DNA from: Gloeopeniophorella convolvens
Lineage: Eukaryota; Basidiomycota; Agaricomycetes; Russulales
DNA length: 64,000 nt
Assembly: GCA_022496205.1 (NCBI GenBank)
Contig: WTXD01000042.1
Location: 62,001 to 126,000 of the forward strand
Reading direction: 5' to 3'
The notes under the pieces: generated by a model
What the model saw: the letters and a program-made list of their open reading frames with translations, nothing else
The model's database searches: none
Told to the model about the DNA's origin: nothing
Part shown: positions 11,530 through 22,049 of the stretch, in pieces
Layout of the letters: every line of letters starts with the position of its first letter
How positions within the stretch are numbered: the stretch's first letter is position 1
Translations under genes and position numbers: made by a program

Positions 11530-12700
11530 GAAGACCACCTGGTTGCAGCCAGCGCTACGTCCCGCACCCGACGACGCCCCCGCGCTCGTCACCAACGTCG
11601 CAGCGCGCGACGCCACGCATGTCACGGCCGACTTGGACCCCTTCAGCTCTCTCCGCGATGCATGTACCACCGGAACGCCGTCACCCCCTGCATTCGCCAT
11701 TCTCAGCGTCGACTCCATCTTTCCCGAGCCCTCAGCCGTCCCTGTGACCCTGTCAACCGACCGTTCTCACGCAGGCGCCCCGCAGGAGAACTCACACGCG
11801 CAGATCATGTCGCACGGCTCCGCGACGCACCACGATAACGCCAAAGCGCTGTCGCAGCAAGTTCAGCTGCGCAGCGCGGCCGTGTTCTGGCGCAGCGACA
11901 CACGCCCCGCAAAAGCACCGCCGCTGCCCTTCTGTCGACGAACACGGCGATCGCGCGCCCGTTCTCGCGCCCGCGCCCCGACTTGCCACGGCGACGCTGC
12001 CGCGAACCCTGTCGCGCGGTCCCGTTTCAAACCAAGACAACCCCACTCCACCGCCGCGAACCATTTCGCCCAGCGACGCGGCCGCGACGTGGCGTGCCAA
12101 CGCGCGCCCATCCACCCCCCCGCCGCGCTCTGACGAGCGCGACGGCACGCCAGTGCATACTGCCGCGCCATCGACGCCGCTGTCCCGTGCCGACGCGGTT
12201 TAGAACTGGCGCGCCGTCACGCACCGAACCGCCACCCCATCGCCCTTGGGGACATCGCCGGGTTCCGCCGCAGCGAAACTCCGCACGCGACGACGGCTTT
12301 CCGAGCCCGAGCGACGACGACAATGCCTCAACACAGCCCATTGCCCCCACTCTGTCGCTACGATCCCGCGCAGGCGCGGCGTCGAACTGGCGTGTAGCCA
12401 TGCGCGTTATCTGAACGCCATCTTTGCGCTCCGGCGAGCAGCTTCCCCTCAAGCATGTGCGGAACGACGGGCGCAGCCTCGCGGCGCAGTCCCTTGACCC
12501 CCGGGCGCGCCCGATTGTGCCGCGAATTCGGAACCGGCTCAAGACGGAGGGCACGCCTGCGCGCCGTCATCCGAATCGCCATCGCCGCCACCTGCGTGCG
12601 ACCACGCTACCCCCAAGAACGGCGTCGGCGTTGCCTTTGGGCGCACCGCTGCTGCGTCGCCGCACGCGCTCGCGCTCTGTGTACCATTCAAGCCCCTCCA
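11530..12700 (-). repeat. GC-rich degenerate tandem repeat, block 1
   Basis: This very GC-rich stretch has long open frames on several strands at once, a composition effect. It contains motif variants such as TCTGTCGACGAACACGGCG (about 11931) and GCGCTCTGACGAGCGCGACG (about 12125). They are related to the hairpin motif of blocks 2 and 3 (15060-16650 and 36400-37660). Units are heavily diverged and no exact period can be given. I do not call genes in it. Confidence 0.5.
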
Positions 12701-13059
12701 GCTCGCGACGCTCTTGTCGCTGCCTTCACGGCACGGCTGCCTCCCCCCTGGTTGTCGCCGGCAGCACCTTCGGGCTTGCCTTACCCGGCGTGCTCTCACA
12801 CCCCGCCCGTTCGCCAGCAGGCGCCGGATTCCTTGATAAGGTTCCGGCTTTCTTTTCCCATTCAGTACTTTACTTACTTTCGCTTTCCCTACCCACCCGC
12901 TGCCCACTCATGGCGTCTTTGGGCCGTGTTCCTTTCTCTTCTTATCGACTCCCCTGCGGCTCGTCTAGGGGAGAGGGTAAGGCCCTCGGTCCCTGTGGGG
13001 TCGTATTGCGGATCTATTGTAATACTCCGCGTCACAGCAGCAGAAGACCGGTGACGTAA
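12701..13059. other. No gene seen
   Basis: Pyrimidine-rich sequence in which the GC-rich repeat fades out. A short palindromic GTGACGTAAGTGACGTCA stretch lies near 13052. Nothing coding was recognised. Confidence 0.3.
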
Positions 13060-13190
13060 GTGACGTCAAATTGCCTTGCTTGCAAGGCCTTACGTACTCC
13101 GTTCATGATTGTTGCCAGGCGCCTAGTATTTGCAAATAAAGCCAAACATCGGTGATCCTTCGGGGCTCGGTTTATTTCGGCCTGCTCCTA
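13060..13190 (-). pseudogene. 5' fragment of a relative of the 49961-51043 gene
   Basis: On the minus strand an ATG at about 13157 begins M-F-G-F-I-C-K and then meets a stop. The surrounding DNA, with TTGTTGCCAGGCGC and CAAATAA-GCCAAACAT, matches the start region of the intact gene at 51043, whose protein begins M-F-G-L-I-C. So this is a short, broken 5' piece of the same gene family or of the element that carries it. Confidence 0.55.
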
Positions 13191-13344
13191 TTTGTGTGTG
13201 GATTGTGAATTGTGCGGTGCTGGTCTCATGCTTACAGTGACGGTGGTTCTTATCAACTCTCCCCAAAACTGACTTCCTGATCACTTGTTTCGTTGTGAAT
13301 GCAGAAGAGTATCGTCTTGCCATATAATATGCTGGAGCGTAAGC

Positions 13345-13525
13345 TCGCGTTCCATTCCGCGCGTGGACTTCCGACCGGACCGACTTCCCGGACCCCTTCC
13401 CAATGCCTCCTCTCCTCAACTACCTTTGCCCCGCCCGACCACATTCTCCCTACCACCCGCATGCAGGAATCAACACCAAGGTCCGCCTCCACAAAATTAT
13501 GACGCACAACAAGACTACGCAACTG
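13345..13525 (+). repeat. Dispersed repeat R5
   Basis: About 180 bp share the order GCGTTCC, TTCC-GACC, CATGCA, AATCAACACCAA, TCCGCCT and CTACGCAA with 49511-49681. The match also extends, reversed, to 37925-38080. Short frames inside are not conserved between the copies, so it is treated as non-coding repeat. Confidence 0.5.
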
Positions 13526-14011
13526 GAGACGCAATAATCACCAGCGCATCATCACTTTCGTACGTTTCTGTTTCCCTCGGCCTTCCGAGCCTCAGCACCC
13601 GAAATCCTGTGTGGTTAGCCCACTGTAAACGTACTAAAGCTGCCCCATAGCCATGTAGTATCATATGTACTCAACACAAGCTTCTGTCGTCAGCACTTCA
13701 CGACTCATGGTCCCCTTTTTACCTTTGCACTCCTCCCACTTGTCCAGCTCTGCTCCGCACCACCGCGCGTCCTCGTTCTGAGCCATTACAGAGTCCAGAC
13801 TTCACCGCGATATCCTTTGTTGGTTGGGCAGCTATTGTATCAGGTGGCTGATGAAGGTAACGGTACTTCATTGAATGATTGCAGTTGTTGTAGCGTTGCC
13901 TCATTGCGAATGCCATGAATACAACGATAGAAACCCCAGAATCCAAACTTCATCAACTTCATCTTTACACCTTCCATCAAACACATCATATTGTCTGCAA
14001 GCAAGGCAGGT
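13526..14011. other. No gene seen
   Basis: No coding frame, RNA gene or repeat with another copy in the window was recognised. Confidence 0.3.
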
Positions 14012-14063
14012 GCCGCTACAGGCGGCGCGTCTCGAGTTGAGACGCGGGCCGGATGTGGCCCGC
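14012..14063. other. Three adjacent GC-rich hairpins
   Basis: Three perfect inverted repeats follow each other: GCCGC/GCGGC (14012-14026), GCGTCTC/GAGACGC with a 5-nt loop (14027-14045) and GCGGGCC/GGCCCGC with a 6-nt loop (14044-14063). They stop 2 bp before a TGTTGG sequence at 14066 that looks like an LTR start. They might be the end of an element or a structured RNA segment. Confidence 0.5.
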
Positions 14064-15059
14064 GGTGTTGGAATGCGATTAAATAATGCTTATCTAGAGA
14101 AGTGCATGTTGGATTGTATCATCTCTCTTTCCCCCCCTTTCTTGTTGTTCTCCTATTCTTGTATATTCTCTCTACGCCTGTGCAATACACGGCTGATTCC
14201 TGTTCTGCTTCTGTGTGACTAGTGTGGACCTAGGAGTCCTCCATCTATATGGCTATAAGTCGATCGTACTGACCCTCTTTCATACCACCGGACGCGCGGC
14301 GACTGAACTTAAGCTGCAACCTGGCTTAGTGAAGGTGGAGCGGACGACTCGCCAATGGGCCCCGCCCCTAGAGAAGTAATCGGGATCACGACATCCAAGC
14401 TTAACCTATCTTCCGTCGGAGGACCCTCGTAGATGAGGTGCCTCAACTTTTATCTTGTAATACATACCCTACTGTGCAGAACATTGATAGAATGAGTTTG
14501 GTGCAGTTGCCGGGATTAGCTGTAACTATACAAAAAAATATCTTATATTTGCATCTGTTCTGGGACTTAGTCCGAGCAACCTACACTTTGGTCGGTTCGA
14601 CACGAAATCTAATCGATGTCAGCAATTCTGACATGGTTCCGCAATTCATGAATAATCCTACGGCGGTGAAGGCTAAGTAGCCATGTTTCCGTTCTGCGAA
14701 ATGTCCAAAAATGCCATGCACGCATGGCACAGACAGTTCGAATCTGTTTTCTCAAAGTCCCATCATCGAAGGTCACGCCAATTCTCAGCTGGCGAGACGA
14801 TCCAACAATCGCGGATAGGCATCCTTATAATCTGTTTATCGACTATCATCTGTGATTACCAAGGTCTGCACGTGGAGACTAGGTCCTTGCGGGGGTTTTC
14901 GAAACGGTTCAGCGGTGGACCGGACTTATACTGCCATATAAGGCCATGGGGTGATTCGGCACCGGCACGGCTCCGGACATCCGGACTTGCCAGTCCGGAT
15001 GAAGGACGGGTCTTTGCAATGTTGAGCGTACATACGGTGCCAATTGGCAAAGGCCCACC
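14064..15059. other. Possible solo LTR and otherwise nothing
   Basis: From 14066 the sequence begins TGTTGGAATGC, a start usual for copia LTRs, and has AT-rich and CT-rich tracts to about 14340. No right boundary or target duplication could be found. The rest to 15059 shows no gene. Near 14975-15000 the CCGGAC motif is repeated in both orientations. Confidence 0.25.
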
Positions 15060-16660
15060 TAAGTAAGATATAGATTGGCAAGCGTTGTGGTATACATGAT
15101 TAAGCTAATGTACCAGGGACGGGGCGCAGGTAGAGTGCGTGCATGTCCACATCCGTGCGGTGCAGCGCCACGCACCATTCGTCCGACTCGATCGTGTGCC
15201 TCTACGTGACCATGTCTCTGAGAAATACCACTGTCTGCAGGTGGGAGCGCATGAATATCCTGCGCTGCAGGCTCGAAAGTATCTGCCCGTCCGGCAGCAA
15301 TGCGGGGAGTCGGGACCCACGCGTGCGTGATAAGCAGGATGCGGTCGCATCCTGCATGCAGGGGAGTGATCCGGCGGGGCGTGCGAAGAGGGGTGGCGCA
15401 GGCACTACGGCTGGAGAGACGCGACGAGTATGCTCGCGGCGGAGCACGAGCGTGGGGCGGGTGGGAGGCGCTGGCGTTCGTCATGCTGACGATGTCTAGC
15501 ACGTCAGAGAGCGGGGGAGCGTCGGCGCGCGCGTTCGCGGCGGGCGTGCTGGGCGCGCAGTGACGCAGTGGCGAGGCGACGGTGACGGCGTGCACCGGGA
15601 TGCGGCTGCCGCTGTTTGAATTCAAATAGAAGGAGCTGCTGCCTCCGTCCCGGTCGATGTAGCCGTGCTCGTCAGAGCACGGTGGCGTAGAAATTGGGGG
15701 AATGACACCCCGCCCGTCAGAGCGCGGCGGTGACTTGGAGCGGCGCACGTCGCCGCCTGCGGTTGCTAAGATGGTGCCGCGCACACTAGGGCGAGGCGGC
15801 GGAGCTGACGGGTGGAGCGCGAAGTCGGCGCTGCCCGTGGTCGAGGGAGTAGGGCCGCATTCAGCCGAGCGCGGCGTTGTCGTCGTGGAGCGCGCGTCAA
15901 CATGCTCCGCTGAGACCCGCTGCACGGTAATTACAATTCGCGACGTGGCGGTGGCGGGGCGCGCATTTGCGCGCCGGTTCCTATGCGCGCCGGCGCGGGC
16001 GTCGGCAGCGTAAGGGCGGCCGTGATGATGCGACCGTGCCCGTCAGGACATGGTGGCGTCATGGTGCAGCGTGTCAAGCTTTGGATTACCACAGCGCACG
16101 TCGGCGCGCAGGGGAGCGCCATGCATGTGGAGGTGAGGTGCCAGGGGGTGCGAGCACAATACGAGGACGGATTCGCCGCCCCCGATCTGGAGAGCGAAGC
16201 CAGGCTCGTTGGAGGGCGCGTGTCGGCGCAGCGCCCGATGGGGCGCATGTCGAATTCGGGTGAGCCGGACTCTGTCGAGCACGGCAGCGCGATGGGGTGC
16301 GCGTCGGGGGCCTCATTCGGAACGGCGGTGCTGCGCGCGATATGCGGCAGCGATGGCGATGGCGGCCTCGAATGCGGCTCGAGGGAGCGCGCATGCGAGT
16401 CGGAGGTGCTGCGCGTGCCATGACGTGACAACGGAAGTGGTGAGTGCGACACGAGGGCGGGGTCGCCGTCCTCAGTGGTAGCCTTGAGGCTGTGCTCTGC
16501 CGAGCGTAGCGTTGTCGAGGGGTGCGCGTCAACGCGCCCCATGAATGCGTCGCTGTGGGAGACGTGTTGCGGCGGGGAATTCGAGTACGACACAAACGCA
16601 CGATTGCTCGCCACGTCGCGGCCGTGCCAGTGCAGCACCTCCCGAGTGGGACAGTGGGTG
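15060..16660. repeat. GC-rich tandem repeat with hairpin motif, block 2
   Basis: Degenerate units carry a hairpin motif. The clearest is CCGTGCTC-GTCA-GAGCACGG at 15663-15682, an 8-bp perfect stem with a 4-nt loop. Related copies occur near 15710, 15858, 16035, 16270 and 16496. A segment at 16448-16510 (GACACGAGG-CGGG-CGCC) matches 37549-37600 in block 3. Long frames on the minus strand (for example 15059-15925 and 15931-16638) repeat a short peptide pattern around P-P-C-S-D-E-H-G, which simply translates the motif. Confidence 0.65.
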
Positions 16661-18369
16661 ATGAGGTACTTAGCGGGTGTGTGTGAGGGGACGCGGAACG
16701 ATTCGAAAAACTCAAAGTCGAGTCTCAGTTAGTCTCCCAGAGGCAGACGCGTCGTCAAACCCTCGTGCCTCGGGATCCGCCGTCAGATGGCGTCAACCCT
16801 CGTTCCTCGGGATCCTTCATCTGACGTCTGCTTTCCGAACGGGGGTCCTTATCGGGAGGTCCTCCCTCTCGCATCTCCCGCATATTCTAAGTCTTATCTG
16901 CCCAAATTATATCACAACATTCTCCCCCTCGACTCTCGGCGCTGTTGTGTGCGTCGCCACGCGTGCCCTCGACGACGTCCACTGCCGTGAGCCTGCCGAG
17001 TTGACCCCACAGTACACCCGGGAATGGAGTGTATGCGGTCAAGAACGTGGTATATTGAATCCGAGTCCTGTATGCGTGCGCAACAGCTGCCTCGCGCGAT
17101 CGTGACTATAACCCGTAAGTATGACTTCGGGCTGGTCAAGTGGACTCATAGCCAAGTAGATTCGGAAATCCGTTGGATTACACTGCCCACTTACATGATC
17201 CATGCGCTCGCTCGCGGCGATCCAGAATGCATCTGTAGAGTGATGACAATGTCAACAACCACGCACGAGTGTTACGCGTGGTTACACGCGGTCACAAGTC
17301 TTTGTTGTCAAGAAATGACGCATATGTGTTGGTGATGACTGATCTCGCGAACTTGCTGACCTGCAAGTTGCAATTTGTGGGGTTCGAACGGGTCATCACA
17401 AGCGGGCTGCAAAGGTGGAGGAAGGTATCTGCAGGCTGCATGGCACCAGAACCTAGTGAAGGGTTGCGCTTGACGCCCGCATCAGCCTTCAGATGAGAAT
17501 GGACTCTATGGAGTCGACGCAAGGCTAAGGAGAGGATTCGCCGATGGCGAAGGAACACTACAGACCATGAAATTGCAATCTGAATATACTTATTTTCGAG
17601 CACCACTGTCCGCGCGTCACTTCGGACTTCGAATATCCCCCACTTATCCCATCCTGATCAGGAAGGGGGGAGGACCTCCCGACAATACGTCCTGTATTGA
17701 AAGCAGACTAGTCTCAGTTGACTCCCACGTGGTGCAGGTGACATCGGTAACCGGTAACCGGTAACCGGTCCTGACCGGAACCGGAAAGTACGACGTGTGT
17801 CGCCTTTCGTCCCATCAAATGCTCTTGTCCCCGCTCCACCACTTCGGCCTCCTCCCCCTCGCCGCACCCCTCAGGTGGATGGATGATCTTGGTCACTCCC
17901 TACTCTCTCGCTCCCTGGCACCCCAACCTGCTCTAGTTAACTTGACTCCCCTTCTGATGTCTCTGTATCTCCACCTCGCTAAGGCTCTTATTTTTGTTGT
18001 GCCCGGTCTTGCTTGCCTATTGCCCGCGCCATGCTTGCTGCTTCTGATATCTCTTGCTGTGCCACACATACGCCCTTTCTCACCTGGTTTTATTACCTGC
18101 TCTCTCAAGCATGGTCTACAGCAACACCCCTTGTGTTCTTTCCCTTGCCGCGTCTCTGTGCAATGCCGTCGACCCCGTTGTATTACCCGCCGCTGTTGCC
18201 TTGCTCGCCCAAGAGCTTCAACGCATCGCGATGTACGCCTGCCGTGTACTCAGTGATGTCATTCTTAAATGCTGATGCCGTGCACTTCCTCACGCTCTCG
18301 ACTAGGCAGCTAGGCAGCTGAGTACTGCACAGCGCTGCAGCATGCGCGTGACGCGTGCGCCTGCGCGTC
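16661..18369. other. Repeat pieces, no gene
   Basis: A segment at about 16729-16770 (GTCTCCCAGAGGCAGACGC then GTCAA-CCCTCGT) recurs reversed at about 38133-38178, each time on the flank of a hairpin-repeat block. A 7-bp unit CGGTAAC is repeated three times at 17745-17765. The plus-strand frame at 17795-18256 is rich in Leu, Pro and Cys but has no recognisable domain. I do not call it. Confidence 0.4.
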
Positions 18370-18670
18370 TCTGTCGACACTGTTGAACGCCGGCCTGCAG
18401 CGTCAGGAGCGCATCATGCGTCTGCAACACGGGCTCGTGCGTTGGCGCAAGCACTAGCGTGCGGGCGCCCGCATGCCTCCCACCCGTACCGCACGCGCCG
18501 AGCAGCCGTGCAAGCGCGGGAATACCGAACGTGAGCGTCTCGCCTCTGCCCGTCCCCCACGATGCAGATAGCGTCGCGCCCCGCGAGCACAGGCAACCGC
18601 GTGATGCCTGGACGGGCGTCGGTGCGCTGAAGCTTGCGAACGCGCTGCAGTGGGCATCACGAGCGCATCG
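18370..18670 (-). pseudogene. DEAD-box RNA helicase fragment (DBP3-like)
   Basis: Read on the minus strand in shifting frames, about 300 bp give pieces of the N-terminal helicase core: a P-T-P-V-Q-A Q-motif, A-G-R-D-A-I before the Walker A region, T-L-T-F-G-I-P-A-L just after it, and L-V-L-A-P-T (motif Ia) followed by a Q-T-H-D-A-L stretch. This order and the F-G-I-P-A-L and Q-T-H-D residues are those of DEAD-box ATP-dependent RNA helicases close to the ribosome-biogenesis factor DBP3. The Walker A Lys is replaced and the frame is broken. The rest of the gene (DEAD box, C-terminal domain) is absent. It looks like a captured or duplicated host-gene scrap. Confidence 0.55.
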
Positions 18671-19272
18671 CAGGTGAGCAACGGGAGAAGCGGTGGCGCA
18701 GAGGGCAGGAGGGTAACTGGCGTACCATTACTGCCATGTGGATGATAAATTCCATCCTTGCTGCTATAAGAATGAAAAGTTCCGCCCTCACTGCCATGAT
18801 GCTCATCATCGGATAGCCAAAACGAGACTACCTTTATAAGCCATTCTCGAATCGTCGTGATTACGACGAACCGTTTTCGTATTTCTGAGAATTTGCCCCT
18901 TATATGAGAATATAAGTGCATATGTTGTTTTCGGTCTTTTGGTGTAGTTTACGTCGGGCACAGACGGAATGCGCGGCTGACTACAGCAAATCTCACATCC
19001 AAAGCTAGTCTCGGTTCCAGCCGTTGCAGAGCCGATCGCTCCGCTCACGTCTGCAGCGTCTGGGGTACTTATTTCGTATAGTGATCTGTACTTGGTGACA
19101 TTTTCGTCACACACCACGTGGGAGGTCGTCAGCTGCATGATGCGAGTGTAAGCAGAATTGATCAGCATCAACACGATCATTTTTTGGCTGTGCTGCTCCT
19201 GCCAGCGCCGTTGTTGGTGTGCTATATACACCGTGCCCGTCCCTCACGCTTCCCTCTTTTGCCCATCACACG
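18671..19272. other. Upstream flank of the DUF6589 gene
   Basis: Two short near-repeats with ACTGCCATG and AT-ATAA-TTCC/GAAAAGTTCC occur at 18729-18800. A TATATA sequence at about 19221-19226 lies some 50 bp before the proposed start codon at 19273 and could serve as its promoter. Nothing else was recognised. Confidence 0.35.
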
Positions 19273-22011
19273 ATGCCCATTCCCACTGAAGAACTACATG
19301 AGTTCTTTCAAGCATTCTTTGGCAACAACTACAACCCCGACGAATCAGAAGACGAAAACCGATCTCATTCTTCTCACGACTCTGACCTGCGTTCGGACAC
19401 AGAGTCCCACCCCGGCCCGGCCCGGCATTCATCTCCCGCCCCTAACGACCCTGCGCTCTGGCACGCACAGCACCCCGACCGCGCACCAGGGCCAGATGCA
19501 TGTGTAAAGGTCAAGATAATCTTGGGCTGCATCCATTCAGTAGGCCGGGATGTTGCACGCTTTATGAATGCATTATGCTGGGGGAATTCCGAGTGTATCA
19601 GCGATCCTGGAGTGCGCTCTGCTCGGACTCAGTTTCATGACAGTTGGGAGTTTCCCGAGCTGCTCAGACGCTGGTGGAAGCCACCAAGCAGGACAGCAGT
19701 CAAGAGCCCTATGCATGTGAAGGCCTTTGTTCAGGAATACATGAAGGAAACGATACGACGCGAGATGTGTTCCGTAGCTGTGCTTCTTGCAAGACCAGAT
19801 GATCCACTATCTCTGAAGACGCTCACATCTCTCAATTTTGTATCTCTCTATGATGATATCACCACATCGGCACCTATGCTACACAGTGTCCTTCGTGATG
19901 CTGCGTGGAGTGACTCCCAAAAGCAATGAAACACGTTTAAGAACCCAGACAATGTAAGAGAACATGATATGGAAGCTATTGATGTTCTGACTGACATATA
20001 ATGCAGGTTATCATGAACGTCGTCAGCATGCTGTCATATACACGTTCTCACCATTCCAACCGCCTTGCTGCACTCTGGGAAATCTATCTAAAGCCATGTG
20101 GCCTCTCATCACGTCCTTTCGACGCTTTACATGCAACTGGACTTTCAATGAGCATCCGGTGGACCAATGATGCTTTCAAGAGGATCTCAGACAGGCAGAT
20201 GAAGGGTGCTGTCATCGCAGTCAAAAAGCGGGCCTGGACGTTATCCTATGACAACGTGAACATCCCAAAACGTGTATTCTCGATGCGGACAACAAACCAG
20301 AGTCAATTCATCAGTGCATGTGCCGCTACATTGTGGGTTCTCCCAAAACATGTTCACATACCAGAAAGCCTTGGCCGCGACTATCGGGAGATGAGGACGG
20401 AAGGTGGAAGCGAGCCATTTGACATCCACACCATCCTGACCACTAGTGATCAAGAAGCTGCAGATGCCCGCATCGAGGCGAGCACCAAGTATCGCATTTT
20501 ACGTTTTCTCCTCGACACGCCAGCATTCCAGACATACCCTGGCCGTGCAGATCCCGCACTGTCGCCACCTCCCCCCACGGACCAGTTGCCAGCAGGAGAA
20601 GAGCACATTACCAAGCAATTCATGTTGTATACTGCGGATATCGAGGAGGCAAGTTATGATGGAAATCGGCGCGCTATCCAGGAATGGCTTCGTCAGTTGG
20701 GTTTCAATGGCGATGATGACAAGCTTAAGCTTGCAACTAACCGAATCATTGCCTTTATTGGGGATCAGCTCACCGTAGAGCAGCTCCGTGGCCTCATGCG
20801 ATACCGGCATGATGACATCAATGGATACGAACGCCTCGATTGGGTTCTTCCTGTATTCGGTTGGCTCCACCTGCTGTTCGCGTTCGCAACATCACTCCTA
20901 GGACGGCATGAAGGAACATCAGCGGGGCAAGGCCTGCGCCGGGCGTTTGACTTACTGAAGCGAAAGGGGCTTTCCAAAACCCTAACAAAAGGTCCATTCT
21001 GGCACAACCTTGATGAGGCGCTCTGGCACGTCGGCGAGGCGCATGTCCTTGCTTGTTGGGTCAAGATGGCTGGTTTGGAGGCAAAGGATGTCACGCCACT
21101 TCTTGACAAGAACCCCGAAGAGCTTCTGGCAATGGCGGACAAGATCTACGAGGAGTACGCGTCACGCCCGGCTCTCGAAAAAATGAAGAACGTGGACGAA
21201 CATGGTCAAGAAGATGTGAAATTCCGTTCCATCATGTTCTTGACGGATGTCTTGCCATACTTCGAACTGCGGGACGCAATCAAGACAGGCGATGTCGGGC
21301 GCATGGAAGACCTGTTGCCCACGTTGCTATTTCGATTCGCTGGCTCGCACCACCACAAGTATTCAGTTGAAATCCTGGAACTGCTACAGGGCTTAAAGCG
21401 CGAGTGGCCACCGGGGCTTAAGTAAGCGCACATCGTCCAGCAACCAAAAGATCGAGCACTAACCACTGGTCAATAGAGATTTCGTGCGGCGTCACTGCTG
21501 GCTCATCAATCGAACAGGAAAACGTGATGGCTTCTTGCCCACTGACCAGGCGCAGGAGCAAAACATTAAGGATATCAAAGTGAGCCTCTGAGATCTCGCG
21601 CGAAAGGTATTAAACTCACTGTGACACCGATGGCAGTGGACTTACCGGTCAATCGGCCCGGCCGCAACACTGGAGCAACTTTCGAAAATGTCGCCAGGGA
21701 TTCCTGTCTTCCGCACAGTGGTAGCCCATATCAAGCCCCAGCATAACCCCATACTCTCTCGCGGAACGGCACATACATCGCCAGGGAAAGATGCGGACGT
21801 CAGAAAGCTGATGGACATCATTGTCGAGGAGGAATGGTTCTCGTACGAAAGGGGCCGCGCGATTGCGCGCAGCGTGGACAAGCCAGACGATGTTGTGATC
21901 AAAGGATTGATATCTGTTGATGAGGGAGCGATGGATCGGTGGTGGGATAATCGGAATTTCACGCGAAGGACCTCGAATACAGGGCTGACAACACAGAACG
22001 GAGGGCAGTAG
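19273..22011 (+). pseudogene. DUF6589 transposon protein with one nonsense codon
   Basis: Four exons join in frame: 19273-19953, 20007-21421, 21477-21579 and 21637-22011, with introns of 53, 55 and 57 nt. The product of about 857 codons shows the DUF6589 signatures in order: a SYDNVNIPKRVFS stretch (about 20246), G-D-Q-L-T followed by R-G-L-M-R-Y (about 20761), H-L-L-F-A-F-A, L-K-R-K-G-L, then N-I-K-D-I-K across exons 3-4 and S-P-G-I-P. This family is frequent in agaricomycete genomes and behaves like a transposon-encoded, probably transposase-like, protein; its biochemistry is not settled. The only lesion seen is TGA at 19927-19929, where CGA (Arg) would fit. I chose the ATG at 19273 because the TATA-like sequence lies upstream of it. 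The gene is otherwise well preserved, so its inactivation looks recent. Confidence 0.85.
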
Positions 22012-22049
22012 TCAATGTATTTATTGCAACTTACTTATGATGAAACTAT

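Noticed and set aside
12027..12554. 175-codon minus-strand frame and overlapping plus-strand frames
   Set aside because: GC-driven open frames in block 1 on both strands; composition Arg/Ala/Gly/Pro only.
14720..14760. tRNA-like T-arm around GTTCGAATC
   Set aside because: No A-box or cloverleaf could be built upstream.
15059..16638. Two long minus-strand open frames (288 and 235 codons)
   Set aside because: They lie wholly in a GC-rich hairpin repeat, read the repeat motif over and over, and overlap equally long frames on the other strand.
17745..17768. Telomere-like heptamer array
   Set aside because: Three units of CGGTAAC do not match the TTAGGG-type repeat of basidiomycetes and are too few.
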